In this document: positions 8,199-18,329 of the stretch, one piece after another
Position numbering within the stretch: position 1 is the first letter of the stretch
Layout of the letters: the number at the start of each line of letters is the position of its first letter
Position numbers and translations under genes: made by a program
The notes under the pieces: generated by a model
The model's input: only the letters and a program-made list of their open reading frames with translations
Told to the model about the DNA's origin: nothing
The model's database searches: none
NCBI RefSeq assembly: GCF_007991455.1
Contig: NZ_BJYJ01000019.1
Coordinates: forward strand, 25,636 to 89,635
Origin: Chryseobacterium hagamense
Lineage (GTDB): Bacteria > Bacteroidota > Bacteroidia > Flavobacteriales > Weeksellaceae
Direction of reading: 5' to 3'
Length of the DNA: 64,000 nucleotides

Positions 8199-9683
8199 AT
8201 GTACTTATTAGGTTATGACATCGGCAGTTCTTCTGTAAAAGTATGTCTCATCGAGGCATCCAGCGGAAAAGTGATTGCTTCAGAATTTTCTCCGAAAAAG
8301 GAAATGAAAATTACGGCAATTCATCCGGGCTGGGCAGAACAGAACCCCGGAGACTGGTGGACCAACCTGAAGCTTGCGCACGAAGCCGTTATGCATGAAT
8401 CCGGAATACAGGCCGAGGATATTAAAGGAATCGGGATTACCTGGCAGATGCACGGGCTGATTCTTGTAGATAAAGACCAGAACCTGCTGAGACCCTCCAT
8501 TATCTGGTGCGACAGCCGTGCCGTTCCTTACGGTGAAAAGGCTTTTAAAGCCATCGGGGAAGAAAAATGTTTATCGCACCTGCTGAATTCGCCGGGCAAC
8601 TTTACCGCTTCCAAACTGGCATGGGTAAAGGATAACGAGCCGGAGATTTTTGAAAAAATAGACAAGATCATGCTGCCGGGAGACTATATCGCGATGAGAC
8701 TCTCCGGACAGATCGGAATCACCATAGAAGGATTATCCGAAGGGATTTTCTGGGATTTTAAAAACAACTGCATTTCGGAAGATGTGATCAATTATTACGG
8801 GATCCCGAAAAGCTTTTTCCCGGAAATCGTGCCGACGTTCGGAATCCAGTCTACGGTTTCTGCAGCCGCCGCCCGGGAGCTCGGACTGAAAGAAGGAACC
8901 CCGATTTCCTACAGAGCAGGCGACCAGCCGAATAATGCCCTGTCGCTGAATGTGTTTAATCCGGGGGAAATTGCTTCCACCGCGGGAACCTCAGGGGTCG
9001 TTTACGGAGTTCTGGATCAACTGGACTACGATAAACTGTCACGAGTAAATACTTTTGCACACGTAAATTATACGCCGGAGCAGACCAGACTGGGGGTTTT
9101 GCTGTGCATCAACGGAACCGGAATTCTGAACTCATGGCTGAAACACAATTTTGCCACTTCGCTTTCTTCTTACGGAGATATGAACGATATGGCTTCGCTT
9201 TCGCCGATCGGCTCCAAAGGGTTAAGCATCATCCCTTTCGGAAACGGGGCGGAAAGGGTACTGGAAAATAAGGATACCAGCTGCTCGATCCACGGGATCA
9301 ATTTCAACATCCACTCAAAAGGGGATATCCTGCGTGCGGCTCAGGAAGGAATTGTCTTTTCGTATGAGTACGGAATGAATATCATGCGGAACATCGGGAT
9401 GGATATCCAGGTGATCCGTGCAGGAAATGCCAATATGTTTTTAAGTTCGATTTTCCGCCAGTCGCTGGCCAGTGTCAGCAATGCGGTAATTGAACTGTAC
9501 GATACGGACGGAGCCGTGGGTGCTGCCCGGGCAGCGGGAATGGGAATCGGATTTTATGCCGATTCCAGGGAAGCCTTTTCATCACTCGAAAAGATCGCCG
9601 TTATCGAGCCGGAACATGAAAAACGCGAACAATATACAGAAGCCTATTCAAGGTGGAAAAACCATCTTAACGAAATCATCTAA
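8199..9683 (+). CDS. xylB: xylulokinase
   Basis: FGGY-family sugar kinase, 494 residues, the usual length. It phosphorylates D-xylulose to xylulose 5-phosphate in the cytoplasm. Visible features are the N-terminal phosphate-binding motif YDIGSSSVK (6-14), the substrate region TWQMHG (81-86) and WCDSRA (103-108), the probable catalytic base Asp242 in AGDQPNNAL, and the ATP-binding AGTSGVVYG block. It lies between the regulator and xylose isomerase, which makes D-xylulose the most likely substrate within this broad family. Confidence 0.94.
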   Translation: MYLLGYDIGSSSVKVCLIEASSGKVIASEFSPKKEMKITAIHPGWAEQNPGDWWTNLKLAHEAVMHESGIQAEDIKGIGITWQMHGLILVDKDQNLLRPSIIWCDSRAVPYGEKAFKAIGEEKCLSHLLNSPGNFTASKLAWVKDNEPEIFEKIDKIMLPGDYIAMRLSGQIGITIEGLSEGIFWDFKNNCISEDVINYYGIPKSFFPEIVPTFGIQSTVSAAAARELGLKEGTPISYRAGDQPNNALSLNVFNPGEIASTAGTSGVVYGVLDQLDYDKLSRVNTFAHVNYTPEQTRLGVLLCINGTGILNSWLKHNFATSLSSYGDMNDMASLSPIGSKGLSIIPFGNGAERVLENKDTSCSIHGINFNIHSKGDILRAAQEGIVFSYEYGMNIMRNIGMDIQVIRAGNANMFLSSIFRQSLASVSNAVIELYDTDGAVGAARAAGMGIGFYADSREAFSSLEKIAVIEPEHEKREQYTEAYSRWKNHLNEII

Positions 9684-9790
9684 AAAATCACAAAAGAAAT
9701 TCCAATGTACTTGCTGACCTTCAAAAATCAGTGAGCCGGGAGCTTTCATGCAAAAAATTAAAGAAAATAAAAAAATAAATAAGACAAAAT

Positions 9791-11119
9791 ATGAACACTT
9801 TAACAGGTACAAAAGAGTTTTTCACAGGGATCGATAAGATCAAGTTTGAAGGGAAGGAAAGCAGAAATCCGATGGCGTTCCGCTATTATGATGCAGAAAA
9901 AGTAATCATGGGGAAACCGATGAAAGACTGGACCCGTTTTGCAATGGCGTGGTGGCATACGTTATGTGCTAACGGAAGCGATCCGTTCGGGGGAGCTACT
10001 ATTCACCACCCTTGGGATATCGGAAACGATGCCGTTAGCAGAGCGATGCACAAACTGGACGCCGGTTTTGAATTTATGTCAAAAATGGGCTTTAATTTCT
10101 ACTGCTTCCACGATATCGACCTGGTAGATCCGGCAGACAACTGGAAAGACTACGAGAAAAACCTTCAGGCTGTTGTAGAATACGCCAAGCAGAAGCAGGC
10201 GGAAACCGGAATCAAGCTTCTTTGGGGTACGGCTAACGTTTTCACCCACGAAAGATACATGAACGGAGCTTCTACCAACCCGAACTTCGATGTATTGGCT
10301 TGTGCCGGAACTCAGGTTAAAAACTCTATCGATGCAACCATCGCATTGGGAGGCGAAAATTATGTTTTCTGGGGCGGAAGAGAAGGGTATATGAGCCTTC
10401 TGAACACGGATATGAAGCGTGAAAAAGACCACTTGGCACGTTTTCTTACGATGTCCAGAGACTATGCCCGCCAGCAAGGTTTTACCGGAAACTTCCTGAT
10501 CGAGCCTAAACCGATGGAGCCTACCAAGCACCAGTATGACTACGATTCGGAAACGGTAATCGGATTCCTGAGACATTACGGATTGGATAAAGATTTTAAA
10601 TTAAATATTGAAGTAAATCATGCTACCCTGGCAGGCCATACGTTCGAGCACGAGCTTCAGGCAGCAGTAGACGCGGGAATGTTAGGAAGCATCGATGCGA
10701 ACAGGGGAGATTACCAGAACGGTTGGGATACCGATCAGTTCCCGGTAGATTACCTGGAAATGGTTCAGGCCTGGCTGGTATTGCTTCCGGCAGGAGGATT
10801 AGGAAAAGGAGGCGTAAACTTCGACGCTAAAATCAGAAGAAACTCTATTGATCCTGAAGATTTATTCATCTCTCACATTTCAGGAATGGATGTGTTTGCA
10901 AAAGGTCTTCTGTCCGCTGCCGACATTCTTGAAAACTCAGACTACAACAAATTAAGAACAGACCGCTATACTTCTTTTGACAATGGGAACGGAAAGGCAT
11001 TTGAAGAAGGATCTCTCACTTTAGAGGATCTTCAGAGAATAGCCCATGAAATCGGGGAACCTCAGCCAAAAAGCGGAAAACAGGAATTGTTTGAAGCGAT
11101 CGTGAACATGTATATCTAA
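9791..11119 (+). CDS. xylA: xylose isomerase
   Basis: Converts D-xylose to D-xylulose in the cytoplasm. At 442 residues it is of the longer class II type. The catalytic His107 lies in [11 protein letters not shown]. Metal-ligand blocks include [25 protein letters not shown] and [27 protein letters not shown] is also typical. It starts 107 bases after xylB and completes the xylose-to-xylulose-5-phosphate route. A hairpin downstream may reduce read-through into susC. Confidence 0.97.
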   Translation: MNTLTGTKEFFTGIDKIKFEGKESRNPMAFRYYDAEKVIMGKPMKDWTRFAMAWWHTLCANGSDPFGGATIHHPWDIGNDAVSRAMHKLDAGFEFMSKMGFNFYCFHDIDLVDPADNWKDYEKNLQAVVEYAKQKQAETGIKLLWGTANVFTHERYMNGASTNPNFDVLACAGTQVKNSIDATIALGGENYVFWGGREGYMSLLNTDMKREKDHLARFLTMSRDYARQQGFTGNFLIEPKPMEPTKHQYDYDSETVIGFLRHYGLDKDFKLNIEVNHATLAGHTFEHELQAAVDAGMLGSIDANRGDYQNGWDTDQFPVDYLEMVQAWLVLLPAGGLGKGGVNFDAKIRRNSIDPEDLFISHISGMDVFAKGLLSAADILENSDYNKLRTDRYTSFDNGNGKAFEEGSLTLEDLQRIAHEIGEPQPKSGKQELFEAIVNMYI

Positions 11120-11126
11120 AATAAAT

Positions 11127-11183
11127 AAAAAGGCTGTTAAACACTAAGGATTTCTTTTAATGATCATCATCACCAGCCTTTTT
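11127..11183 (+). terminator. hairpin with T-run between xylA and susC
   Basis: AAAAAGGCTG (11127-11136) pairs perfectly with CAGCCTTTTT (11174-11183), and the second arm ends in a T-run. The loop is long (about 37 bases), so it may be a weak terminator or attenuator that sets different levels for xylBA and susCD. Confidence 0.6.
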
Positions 11184-11214
11184 ATTTCAACCCTAATATT
11201 TAAAAATAATAATT

Positions 11215-14097
11215 ATGAACCGATTTTATTTTGCTAAAACCAATAAGGCGGCCCTCTTTTTTGCCATGGCCTTATTACCTGCCGGCATGGCGTATGCTCA
11301 GGTTAAAAAAGATACGGTGCCCAAGGAGAAGAAGATAGAGGAAGTGGTGGTCATCGGGTACGGTACCCAAAGAAAAGAAGCCGTAACGGGTTCGGTAGTA
11401 AGTGTAAAGGGTGAGACCCTCAGAGAAGTTCCTACTGCCAATATTACGCAAGCATTACAGAGTAGAAGTGCGGGGGTGGAAATCAATCAGACTTCCAGTA
11501 AGCCGGGAGCAACTATGAAAATACGAATCAGAGGGACAAGATCATTATCAGATAATGCCAATGATCCGCTTGTTGTATTGGACGGAATTCCTTTTGCAGG
11601 ATCGCTGGGAGATATAAGCTCCAGCGATATTAAAAGTATTGATATCCTGAAAGATGCTTCTGCAACGGCAATCTATGGTTCCAGAGGAGCAAACGGGGTA
11701 ATCTTGGTAACAACTAATAGAGGATCTAAAGGTCAAAAGCCGAGATTCACCTACAATTCTTTTACAGGGAGCCAGACTTTGTTCTCAAGGTATCCTATGA
11801 TGAATGCTGCCCAGTTAACGAAACTAAGGCATGATGCCGGCGATCTTATCAAAAATGGAGACAGCGAAAAAGATGGTGTTGATACTGATTGGCAAAAGTT
11901 GTATTATAAGCCGGCGATGATTACTAACCATGATGTAGGAGTTTCCGGAGGAACGGAAGGGGGTAACTATAATGTTGGTTTGTCATATCTAAAACAGGAT
12001 GCAATTGTTCCTTTGCAAAGCTATGAACGTTTTGGTATTAGGGTTGGCTTGGATCAGCAGGTTGGAAAAAGTTTTAAATTCGGTTTTACTACCAATTCCA
12101 ATTATGTGAAATCTGAAGGAAATGGTATTGCTGCAGCTCCTACTTTAGGATATTCGCCATTGGCCAGTCCTTATGATGAATTCGGAAATCCAAGAAGAAC
12201 GTTAAGTATGTCCTCGAATATGGATCAAGCCTGGACTTATACAAGACAGAGCCTTGATGCATTAGGAGATAAATATGTAGATGAAACAAATGCTTTCTCG
12301 TCTTACAACAATATTTATGGTGAAGTTAAGCTACCGATAGACGGATTGAAATACCGTATCAATGTAGGGTTGGATTTCAGAACTTCAAATAGCGGAAATT
12401 ATACAGGAGTAGGAGTATTTAATACCAATCCTGCAGCTTTTTCTTCTGCCGGAAAAGGGAATAATCAAACTTATCACTGGACTATTGAGAACTTATTAAC
12501 TTACGATAAAACTTTTGGGAAACATAAAATTAATGCCGTTGCATTATATTCTTCTGAACAAAATACTTTTATGAGTAGTTATATCAGTGCTAAAAATGTA
12601 CCTGCAGATTTCTTCCAATATTATAATCTGGGACAGTCTCCGCAGACCGATATTACGGTAAGCCCGAATAATCAGTCTTATGTAAGAACCGGACTTCTTT
12701 CTTATATGGGGCGGGCAATGTATACCTATGACAATAAATATATGATTACTGCTACACTTCGGGCAGATGGTGCTTCAGTTCTAGCAGAAGGGCATAAGTG
12801 GAATACTTATCCGGCGATCTCCGTTGGATGGAATGTGGCTAATGAGAATTTTATGAAAAACTTCCAGTTCGTTAATTTATTCAAATTAAGATATGGTTGG
12901 GGAGAAACTTCAAATCAGGCTATCGCACCTTATACCACTTTAGGAAGCTTATCTGTTAACCCGTATAACTTCGGAGCGGCCTATTCTACAGGCGTTTCTA
13001 TCAATACGGCACCTAACCCGTATTTAGGATGGGAATATTCCAAAACCCATAACGCAGGATTAGATTTTGGTTTTTTAAATAATAGAATTAACGGGACAGT
13101 CGAATATTACAGAACACATACTTATGGTATACTTCAGAATAAGAGTTTACCTTCAAGTGCTGGAATTCCAGGTGGTGTTTTGCAAAATGTAGGAGATATT
13201 GAGAACAAAGGATGGGAAGCTTCTCTGAACGGAATTATTATTGATAAGCCGGATGGTTTCAGCTGGGATGCAGGAATTAACTGGTATGCCAACAGAAATA
13301 AAATTTTATCCCTTGCATCAGGTGCGGATAGAGATGTGAATAATCTTTGGTTTGTAGGTTATAATGTTAATGTTTTATATGATTATCAGTATATTGGATT
13401 GTGGCAAAAAGGAGATCCTTATTTAAAAATTTTAGAACCACAAACAGATTCGGCTCCGGGGATGATCAAAGTTCTCTACACTGGAGGTTATAAAGCGGAT
13501 GGAACACCGGAAAGACAAATCGGACCAAATGACATGAAGGTGTTTAATACCAATCCTGACTGGCAAGGTGGTTTCAATATGCGTTTTGCTTACAAAGGCT
13601 TCGAATTAAGTACGGTAGGAGCATTCCAGAAAGGAGGGATTCTGATCAGTTCTATTTATGGCCCTACCGGTTACTTAAACAGATTAACGGGTAGAGGAAA
13701 TAACGTAGATGTGGATTACTATACGGATGACAATACGGATGCCCTGTTTCCAAAACCGGGTGGAACCACAAGCGGAGACAACCCAAAATATCTGTCAACT
13801 TTAGCTATGTTTGATGGATCTTACGTTAAATTGAGAACACTTACATTAGGATATAACTTAAATAAAGATTTCCTTAAAGATCTTAATATTAACAGCTTGA
13901 GAATTTACTTTACGGTTACTAATCCCCTGATTATTTATTCTCCGTATCATAAATTTTCCGGTATGGATCCTGAGCCAAATTCCACAGGAGATCAGAACCA
14001 GGCGGTCACCAGTGGTTATAAAAATCGTCAGTTGATCATAGGAACTAACAATCCTGCCACGAGAAACTTTATATTGGGACTTAATTTATCTTTTTAA
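11215..14097 (+). CDS. SusC-family TonB-dependent outer-membrane transporter
   Basis: Outer-membrane barrel that imports oligosaccharides using TonB energy, 960 residues. A signal peptide (about 1-28, ending AYAQ) is followed closely by IEEVVVIGYGTQRK, the TonB-box-like SusC signature, then the plug (LQSRSAGVEI, GTRSLSDNANDPLVVLDGIP, ATAIYGSRGANGVILVTT) and the barrel to the terminal LGLNLSF. The N-terminal carboxypeptidase-regulatory-like domain common in SusC proteins is absent, which explains the short length. SusD follows after 12 bases. It is the only SusC in the locus. Its ligand is inferred to be xylan oligosaccharides from the neighbours. Confidence 0.96.
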   Translation: MNRFYFAKTNKAALFFAMALLPAGMAYAQVKKDTVPKEKKIEEVVVIGYGTQRKEAVTGSVVSVKGETLREVPTANITQALQSRSAGVEINQTSSKPGATMKIRIRGTRSLSDNANDPLVVLDGIPFAGSLGDISSSDIKSIDILKDASATAIYGSRGANGVILVTTNRGSKGQKPRFTYNSFTGSQTLFSRYPMMNAAQLTKLRHDAGDLIKNGDSEKDGVDTDWQKLYYKPAMITNHDVGVSGGTEGGNYNVGLSYLKQDAIVPLQSYERFGIRVGLDQQVGKSFKFGFTTNSNYVKSEGNGIAAAPTLGYSPLASPYDEFGNPRRTLSMSSNMDQAWTYTRQSLDALGDKYVDETNAFSSYNNIYGEVKLPIDGLKYRINVGLDFRTSNSGNYTGVGVFNTNPAAFSSAGKGNNQTYHWTIENLLTYDKTFGKHKINAVALYSSEQNTFMSSYISAKNVPADFFQYYNLGQSPQTDITVSPNNQSYVRTGLLSYMGRAMYTYDNKYMITATLRADGASVLAEGHKWNTYPAISVGWNVANENFMKNFQFVNLFKLRYGWGETSNQAIAPYTTLGSLSVNPYNFGAAYSTGVSINTAPNPYLGWEYSKTHNAGLDFGFLNNRINGTVEYYRTHTYGILQNKSLPSSAGIPGGVLQNVGDIENKGWEASLNGIIIDKPDGFSWDAGINWYANRNKILSLASGADRDVNNLWFVGYNVNVLYDYQYIGLWQKGDPYLKILEPQTDSAPGMIKVLYTGGYKADGTPERQIGPNDMKVFNTNPDWQGGFNMRFAYKGFELSTVGAFQKGGILISSIYGPTGYLNRLTGRGNNVDVDYYTDDNTDALFPKPGGTTSGDNPKYLSTLAMFDGSYVKLRTLTLGYNLNKDFLKDLNINSLRIYFTVTNPLIIYSPYHKFSGMDPEPNSTGDQNQAVTSGYKNRQLIIGTNNPATRNFILGLNLSF

Positions 14098-14109
14098 ATC
14101 TACATCATC

Positions 14110-16071
14110 ATGATAAAAATTAACAAAAAAATTGTATTGGGTATTTTAGTGAGTTCACTAGCCTTGTCTAGCTGCAATGAAATTCTAGACGAACAACCCA
14201 GATCAGGATATACGGTTGATTACTTCAACTCTGCAGATGGTGTAACATCTGGTGTAACGGCTTTATACAGAAGCTTACGTCTTCTTTACGGAAACGGCTA
14301 TTACATGAGTGCAACACAGAACGGAACGGATGAAGCAACCTGGGCACAGAGTGCAGACGGTAACTTCAAGGATCTTGATATGACGGGAGGGGCAGGAGCT
14401 ATTAACTCCAATACTTTTCCTACAAGCATGGTTTGGGGATCTGTTTTTCCTTATATCAACACTGCTAACGGTATTATAGAAAGAGGACCAAAGTTTAATA
14501 TTGCCGAATCCCTTGTATCTGAAGCCCGGTTTTTCAGATCATTTTATTACTTCCAATTGGTACAGACCTATGGTGGTGTTCCGTTAGATTTGGGTTCAGG
14601 AGAATTGGCTCTTAATATTTCACCTACGACTCTGTCTAAAAGAAACACTGTTCCGGAAGTATATACAAGAGGTATTTTCCCGGATTTACTGAAAGCAGTA
14701 AATAATCTTCCTGCCAGCCCAAGAGTTACCGGCGGTGTTACGAAGAATGTAGCAAGGCTGTTTCTGGCCAAAGCATACCTTACTTATGGTTGGTGGTTAC
14801 AGAATCCTAATAACATCCCAACTTATCCTGATGCTGCAAGAACAGATCCGGATGGGCATAATGCACAGTGGTATTTCCAACAGGCTTACGATATTGCTTT
14901 ACAAGGTATTAATACTCCGGGATCTTATGCTCTTCAGCCTACCTATTATGATGTGAATGAAGGTTCTAAAGACCGCAATTCGGAGCAGATGCTTTACGCA
15001 GATCATACGGCATCCAGTATTTTTTATAACGAGGGAGATCCGGTGGGCTACGGTTCCGGATGGGCTCCCGATAATTTCGCGGCCTGGATGCAGACCTGGA
15101 ATTATACCAATATTAAAAGTAGTAAATCAGCCACTACATGGAATGCTGCAACCCCGATTACAAGAGAAGCTGCCCAGTCATTCGGAAGGCCTTGGGTACG
15201 TATGGCTCCGCCTATCGGAGTGATCAAAAATACCTTTGCTGATAAAACTAATGATTCCCGTTATGACGGTACTTTTGTAACTACTTATAGAGGAAACTGG
15301 CAGAAAACCGGAACAGGTTTGGAGACTGTTACTACGTTATACAATGCCAATAATCTTCCTGTGCCGGTAGGTGGAGCGATATTAAGCTTTTTAGATGATG
15401 ATTCTCAACTTCCCAATATTGCTTATCCTTCCGGAAGCGGCCAAAATGGCGTAGGGGCAGGGGTTTTACCAGGACGTGCAGATTGGGTGATTTCACCTAA
15501 TGGAATCAGCAGAATTGTATATCCGGGACTTTGGAAAATCGGAACTTATCAGACAAATGACCTTGCTGGATTAGGTTATCCAAATGCTGCATTAACGAGA
15601 CCATTCCCTGTAGCCAAATTCTCAGAATTCTATTTCATTGCAGCAGAAGCGGCAGTTAAGGGAGCTTCGGGTGCCGTGAGCGCAAGAGATTTAATCAACG
15701 TTATCCGTGCTAGAGCCGGAAAATGGAGGTTTAGTAATAAGAACAATGCATCTTATATTGCAGACAACAGTGCAGCAATGATTGCCGCAACGCCTGCAAC
15801 AATTACCATAGATTATATTCTCGCCGAAAGATCCAGAGAATATTATGGAGAGTTTTACAGATGGTTTGACTTGGTTAGAACCCAAAAGTGGGCAGAATAT
15901 GGTGCGACTTATCAAATTGGAGGGACAGCTTATGGAAACCATACGCCTCAGACTTTTACAAGAAACATTCAGCCTTATCATTATCTTAGACCGATCCCTC
16001 AGGGGCAGCTGGACGCAATGAATGAAATGTCTGCAGCAGATAAAGCAAAATACCAGAATCCTGGATACTAA
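14110..16071 (+). CDS. SusD/RagB-family glycan-binding outer-membrane lipoprotein
   Basis: 653-residue partner of SusC that caps the transporter and captures glycan. The lipoprotein signal ends at SSLALSSC with Cys22. The SusD-like N-terminal region (LDEQPRSGYTVDYFNS) contains the TPR-type helices (SEARFFRSFYYFQLVQTYGGVPL, read in two parts), and the C-terminal RagB region includes KFSEFYFIAAEAA, IRARAG and LAERSREYYGEFYRWFDLVR. The order susC-susD with 12 bases between them is typical. A strong terminator follows at 16101. Confidence 0.96.
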   Translation: MIKINKKIVLGILVSSLALSSCNEILDEQPRSGYTVDYFNSADGVTSGVTALYRSLRLLYGNGYYMSATQNGTDEATWAQSADGNFKDLDMTGGAGAINSNTFPTSMVWGSVFPYINTANGIIERGPKFNIAESLVSEARFFRSFYYFQLVQTYGGVPLDLGSGELALNISPTTLSKRNTVPEVYTRGIFPDLLKAVNNLPASPRVTGGVTKNVARLFLAKAYLTYGWWLQNPNNIPTYPDAARTDPDGHNAQWYFQQAYDIALQGINTPGSYALQPTYYDVNEGSKDRNSEQMLYADHTASSIFYNEGDPVGYGSGWAPDNFAAWMQTWNYTNIKSSKSATTWNAATPITREAAQSFGRPWVRMAPPIGVIKNTFADKTNDSRYDGTFVTTYRGNWQKTGTGLETVTTLYNANNLPVPVGGAILSFLDDDSQLPNIAYPSGSGQNGVGAGVLPGRADWVISPNGISRIVYPGLWKIGTYQTNDLAGLGYPNAALTRPFPVAKFSEFYFIAAEAAVKGASGAVSARDLINVIRARAGKWRFSNKNNASYIADNSAAMIAATPATITIDYILAERSREYYGEFYRWFDLVRTQKWAEYGATYQIGGTAYGNHTPQTFTRNIQPYHYLRPIPQGQLDAMNEMSAADKAKYQNPGY

Positions 16072-16100
16072 TTAAATTTATTCTACATTCATATTAGCAG

Positions 16101-16133
16101 CAAAATAGGTGTTGAAAAGCACCTATTTTGTTT
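16101..16133 (+). terminator. intrinsic terminator after susD
   Basis: CAAAATAGGTG (16101-16111) and CACCTATTTTG (16120-16130) form a perfect 11-bp stem with an 8-base loop, followed by TTT. It sits between susD and uxuA, so distal genes may depend on read-through or another promoter. It also shows that the TTG codon at 16128 is not the uxuA start. Confidence 0.75.
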
Positions 16134-16157
16134 AGTATGAAGAAAAATTCAAAACTT

Positions 16158-17372
16158 ATGGAAAAAACCTGGCGTTGGTTTGGCAAAAAAGATAAGATTA
16201 CATTAGAGACACTTCGTCAGATCGGTGTCGAAGGCATTGTTTCTGCACTACACGATATCCCGAACGGGCAGGTCTGGGGTCTGGAGGCGGTGAATGATTA
16301 TAAAAACTATATAGAAGGTTACGGTCTTCGCTGGTCTGTGGTGGAAAGCCTCCCGGTGAGCGAAGCGATCAAGTACGGAGGTGGAGACCGCGACTTTTTA
16401 ATAGAGAATTACATCGCCAGTCTTGAAAATCTGGGCAAAGCAGGCTTAACCACCGTTTGTTACAACTTTATGCCGGTGCTGGATTGGGCAAGGACAGACC
16501 TTTTCCATCAATGGGAAGACGGTTCGTCATCTTTATATTTTGACAAAGCCAAATTCGCTTATTTTGAAATTCATATTTTAAAAAGAAAAGGAGCGGAAAA
16601 CGATTATACGCAGGAAATTCTTCAGAAAGTAGAAGAACTTAAAAATACCCTTACCGAAGAAGACAATAATCATCTGATCGATTCGGTGATTGTAAAAACA
16701 CAGGGATTCGTTAATGGAAACATTAAAGAAGGCGATCTGAACCCGGTAGAAAAATTCAACAATCTGTTGGCTTTGTATGACGGAATCGATAAAAACCAGC
16801 TTCGTGAAAACCTCAGATATTTCCTTGAAAAAATAATGCCGGTTTGCGAAAAATGGAGCATCCGGATGTGTGTGCATCCTGACGATCCGCCTTTCGCTTT
16901 ACTGGGCCTTCCAAGGATTGTTACCAATGAGGAAGATATCGACTGGTTCTTAAATGCCGTAGACAATCCTCACAACGGGCTGACCTTCTGCGCAGGATCA
17001 TTAAGCGCTAATCTGGACAATGACGTCCCGAAGCTCGCTCGGAAATTTGCCCATCGTACGAAATTTGTCCATCTCCGAAGCACCAATGTTTTCGACAACG
17101 GGGATTTCATCGAAGCCCATCATTTGGGCGGAAGAGGAAAACTGATCGACGTGATCCGCGTATTCGAAAAAGAAAACCCGGATCTGCCGATGCGCATCGA
17201 TCACGGAAGGCTTCTGACCGAAGACATTGACAAAGGTTACAATCCCGGATACTCATTTCTGGGCAGAATGCTTGCCTTGGGACAGATTGATGGTGTCATG
17301 GCTGCCGTTCAGAATGAAATGGCCCGGGAAAACCAATCATTTTCTTCATCAATTATCAACGATCAATCATAA
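16158..17372 (+). CDS. uxuA: mannonate dehydratase
   Basis: Dehydrates D-mannonate to 2-keto-3-deoxygluconate in hexuronate catabolism. It has 404 residues from ATG 16158, which gives the N-terminus MEKTWRWFG, close to the known UxuA start MEQTWRWYG; an upstream ATG at 16137 would add seven residues. Family blocks include CYNFMPVLDWARTDL, RMCVHPDDPPFALLGLPRIV, TFCAGSLSA, FVHLRSTN and MRIDHGRLL, rich in metal-binding His, Asp and Cys. The SDR next door (3 bases away) is the likely preceding enzyme. Its presence here fits disposal of glucuronate released by GH115. Confidence 0.95.
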   Translation: MEKTWRWFGKKDKITLETLRQIGVEGIVSALHDIPNGQVWGLEAVNDYKNYIEGYGLRWSVVESLPVSEAIKYGGGDRDFLIENYIASLENLGKAGLTTVCYNFMPVLDWARTDLFHQWEDGSSSLYFDKAKFAYFEIHILKRKGAENDYTQEILQKVEELKNTLTEEDNNHLIDSVIVKTQGFVNGNIKEGDLNPVEKFNNLLALYDGIDKNQLRENLRYFLEKIMPVCEKWSIRMCVHPDDPPFALLGLPRIVTNEEDIDWFLNAVDNPHNGLTFCAGSLSANLDNDVPKLARKFAHRTKFVHLRSTNVFDNGDFIEAHHLGGRGKLIDVIRVFEKENPDLPMRIDHGRLLTEDIDKGYNPGYSFLGRMLALGQIDGVMAAVQNEMARENQSFSSSIINDQS

Positions 17373-17375
17373 AAA

Positions 17376-18191
17376 ATGAACGAAATATTCAGCATAAAAG
17401 ATAAAGTAGCCGTTATTACAGGTGCTTCCGGCGTTTTGGGCGGAAGCCTGGCCAAAAGCTTTATCAAATCAGGAGCAAAAGTGGTCGCTCTGGGCAGAAG
17501 CCAGGAAAAACTGGATGCCTGTGTACAAGGATGGACGGACCTGGGCGGTGATGCCTTTGCCGTTGAAGCCAATGTGATGGACATCCAAAGTCTTGAGGCG
17601 GCTTCAAAAAAAATTACCGAAAAATATGGCAGAATCGATATTCTGTTAAATATTGCCGGCGGAAATATTCCTGCTGCAACTTTATCTCCCGATCAGTCAT
17701 TCTTTGACATGGATATGAAAGGCTGGGATGAAGTCACCGATCTCAATATCAACGGAACCGTTTACCCAAGCTTTGTCTTCGGAAAAGCAATGGCAGAGCA
17801 GGGAAGCGGAAGCATCGTCAATATCTCTTCAATGGCAGCGTATTCAGCGATTACCAGGGTGGCGGGATATTCGGCCGCAAAAGCAGCCATCACCAACTTT
17901 ACCCAGTGGCTGGCTTCGGATGTAGCCCTGAAATTCGGCGATAAAATCCGGGTGAATGCAGTAGCACCGGGATTCTTCATCGGCGATCAGAACCGGGCCA
18001 TTCTTCTGAATCCGGACGGTTCTTTAACCGACAGAAGCAAAAAGGTAATGGCCAAAACCCCGATGCAGCGTTTCGGGGAAGTGGAAGAGCTTAACGGAGC
18101 CGTACAGTTCCTCTGTTCGGAAGCCGCAAGCTTTATTACCGGTGCCTTATTGCCGGTAGACGGAGGCTTCAGTGCCTTCAGCGGCGTTTAA
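17376..18191 (+). CDS. uxuB: SDR-type fructuronate reductase (mannonate oxidoreductase)
   Basis: 271-residue SDR with the cofactor motif TGASGVLGG, the NIAGG block, and the catalytic YSAAKAA Tyr/Lys pair. It ends LLPVDGGFSAFSGV, typical of SDR-type UxuB proteins (the YjmF-like form, not the long-chain E. coli enzyme). It would reduce D-fructuronate to D-mannonate for UxuA, from which it is separated by 3 bases. Assignment rests mainly on this coupling; other SDR substrates remain possible. A terminator follows. Confidence 0.82.
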   Translation: MNEIFSIKDKVAVITGASGVLGGSLAKSFIKSGAKVVALGRSQEKLDACVQGWTDLGGDAFAVEANVMDIQSLEAASKKITEKYGRIDILLNIAGGNIPAATLSPDQSFFDMDMKGWDEVTDLNINGTVYPSFVFGKAMAEQGSGSIVNISSMAAYSAITRVAGYSAAKAAITNFTQWLASDVALKFGDKIRVNAVAPGFFIGDQNRAILLNPDGSLTDRSKKVMAKTPMQRFGEVEELNGAVQFLCSEAASFITGALLPVDGGFSAFSGV

Positions 18192-18221
18192 AATTGGTTA
18201 TTTTCTTCATATATAGTTAGA

Positions 18222-18255
18222 GAGACCTTGACTATCATACGTTGAGGTCTCGTTT
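18222..18255 (+). terminator. intrinsic terminator after the uxuA-SDR pair
   Basis: GAGACCT (18222-18228) pairs with AGGTCTC (18245-18251), and GTTTT follows. It separates the catabolic genes from the glycoside hydrolase series that begins with GH95. Confidence 0.65.
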
Positions 18256-18329
18256 TAAAATTTTGTTTGATATCCACAGATGATGATGAAAAAGATCCTG
18301 TTCAATATAACAGACAAAATAAAAAATTA

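Noticed and set aside
16128..16157. Upstream starts of uxuA
   Set aside because: TTG 16128 overlaps a terminator stem, and ATG 16137 adds residues not seen in UxuA proteins. ATG 16158 gives the conserved MEKTWRW start.
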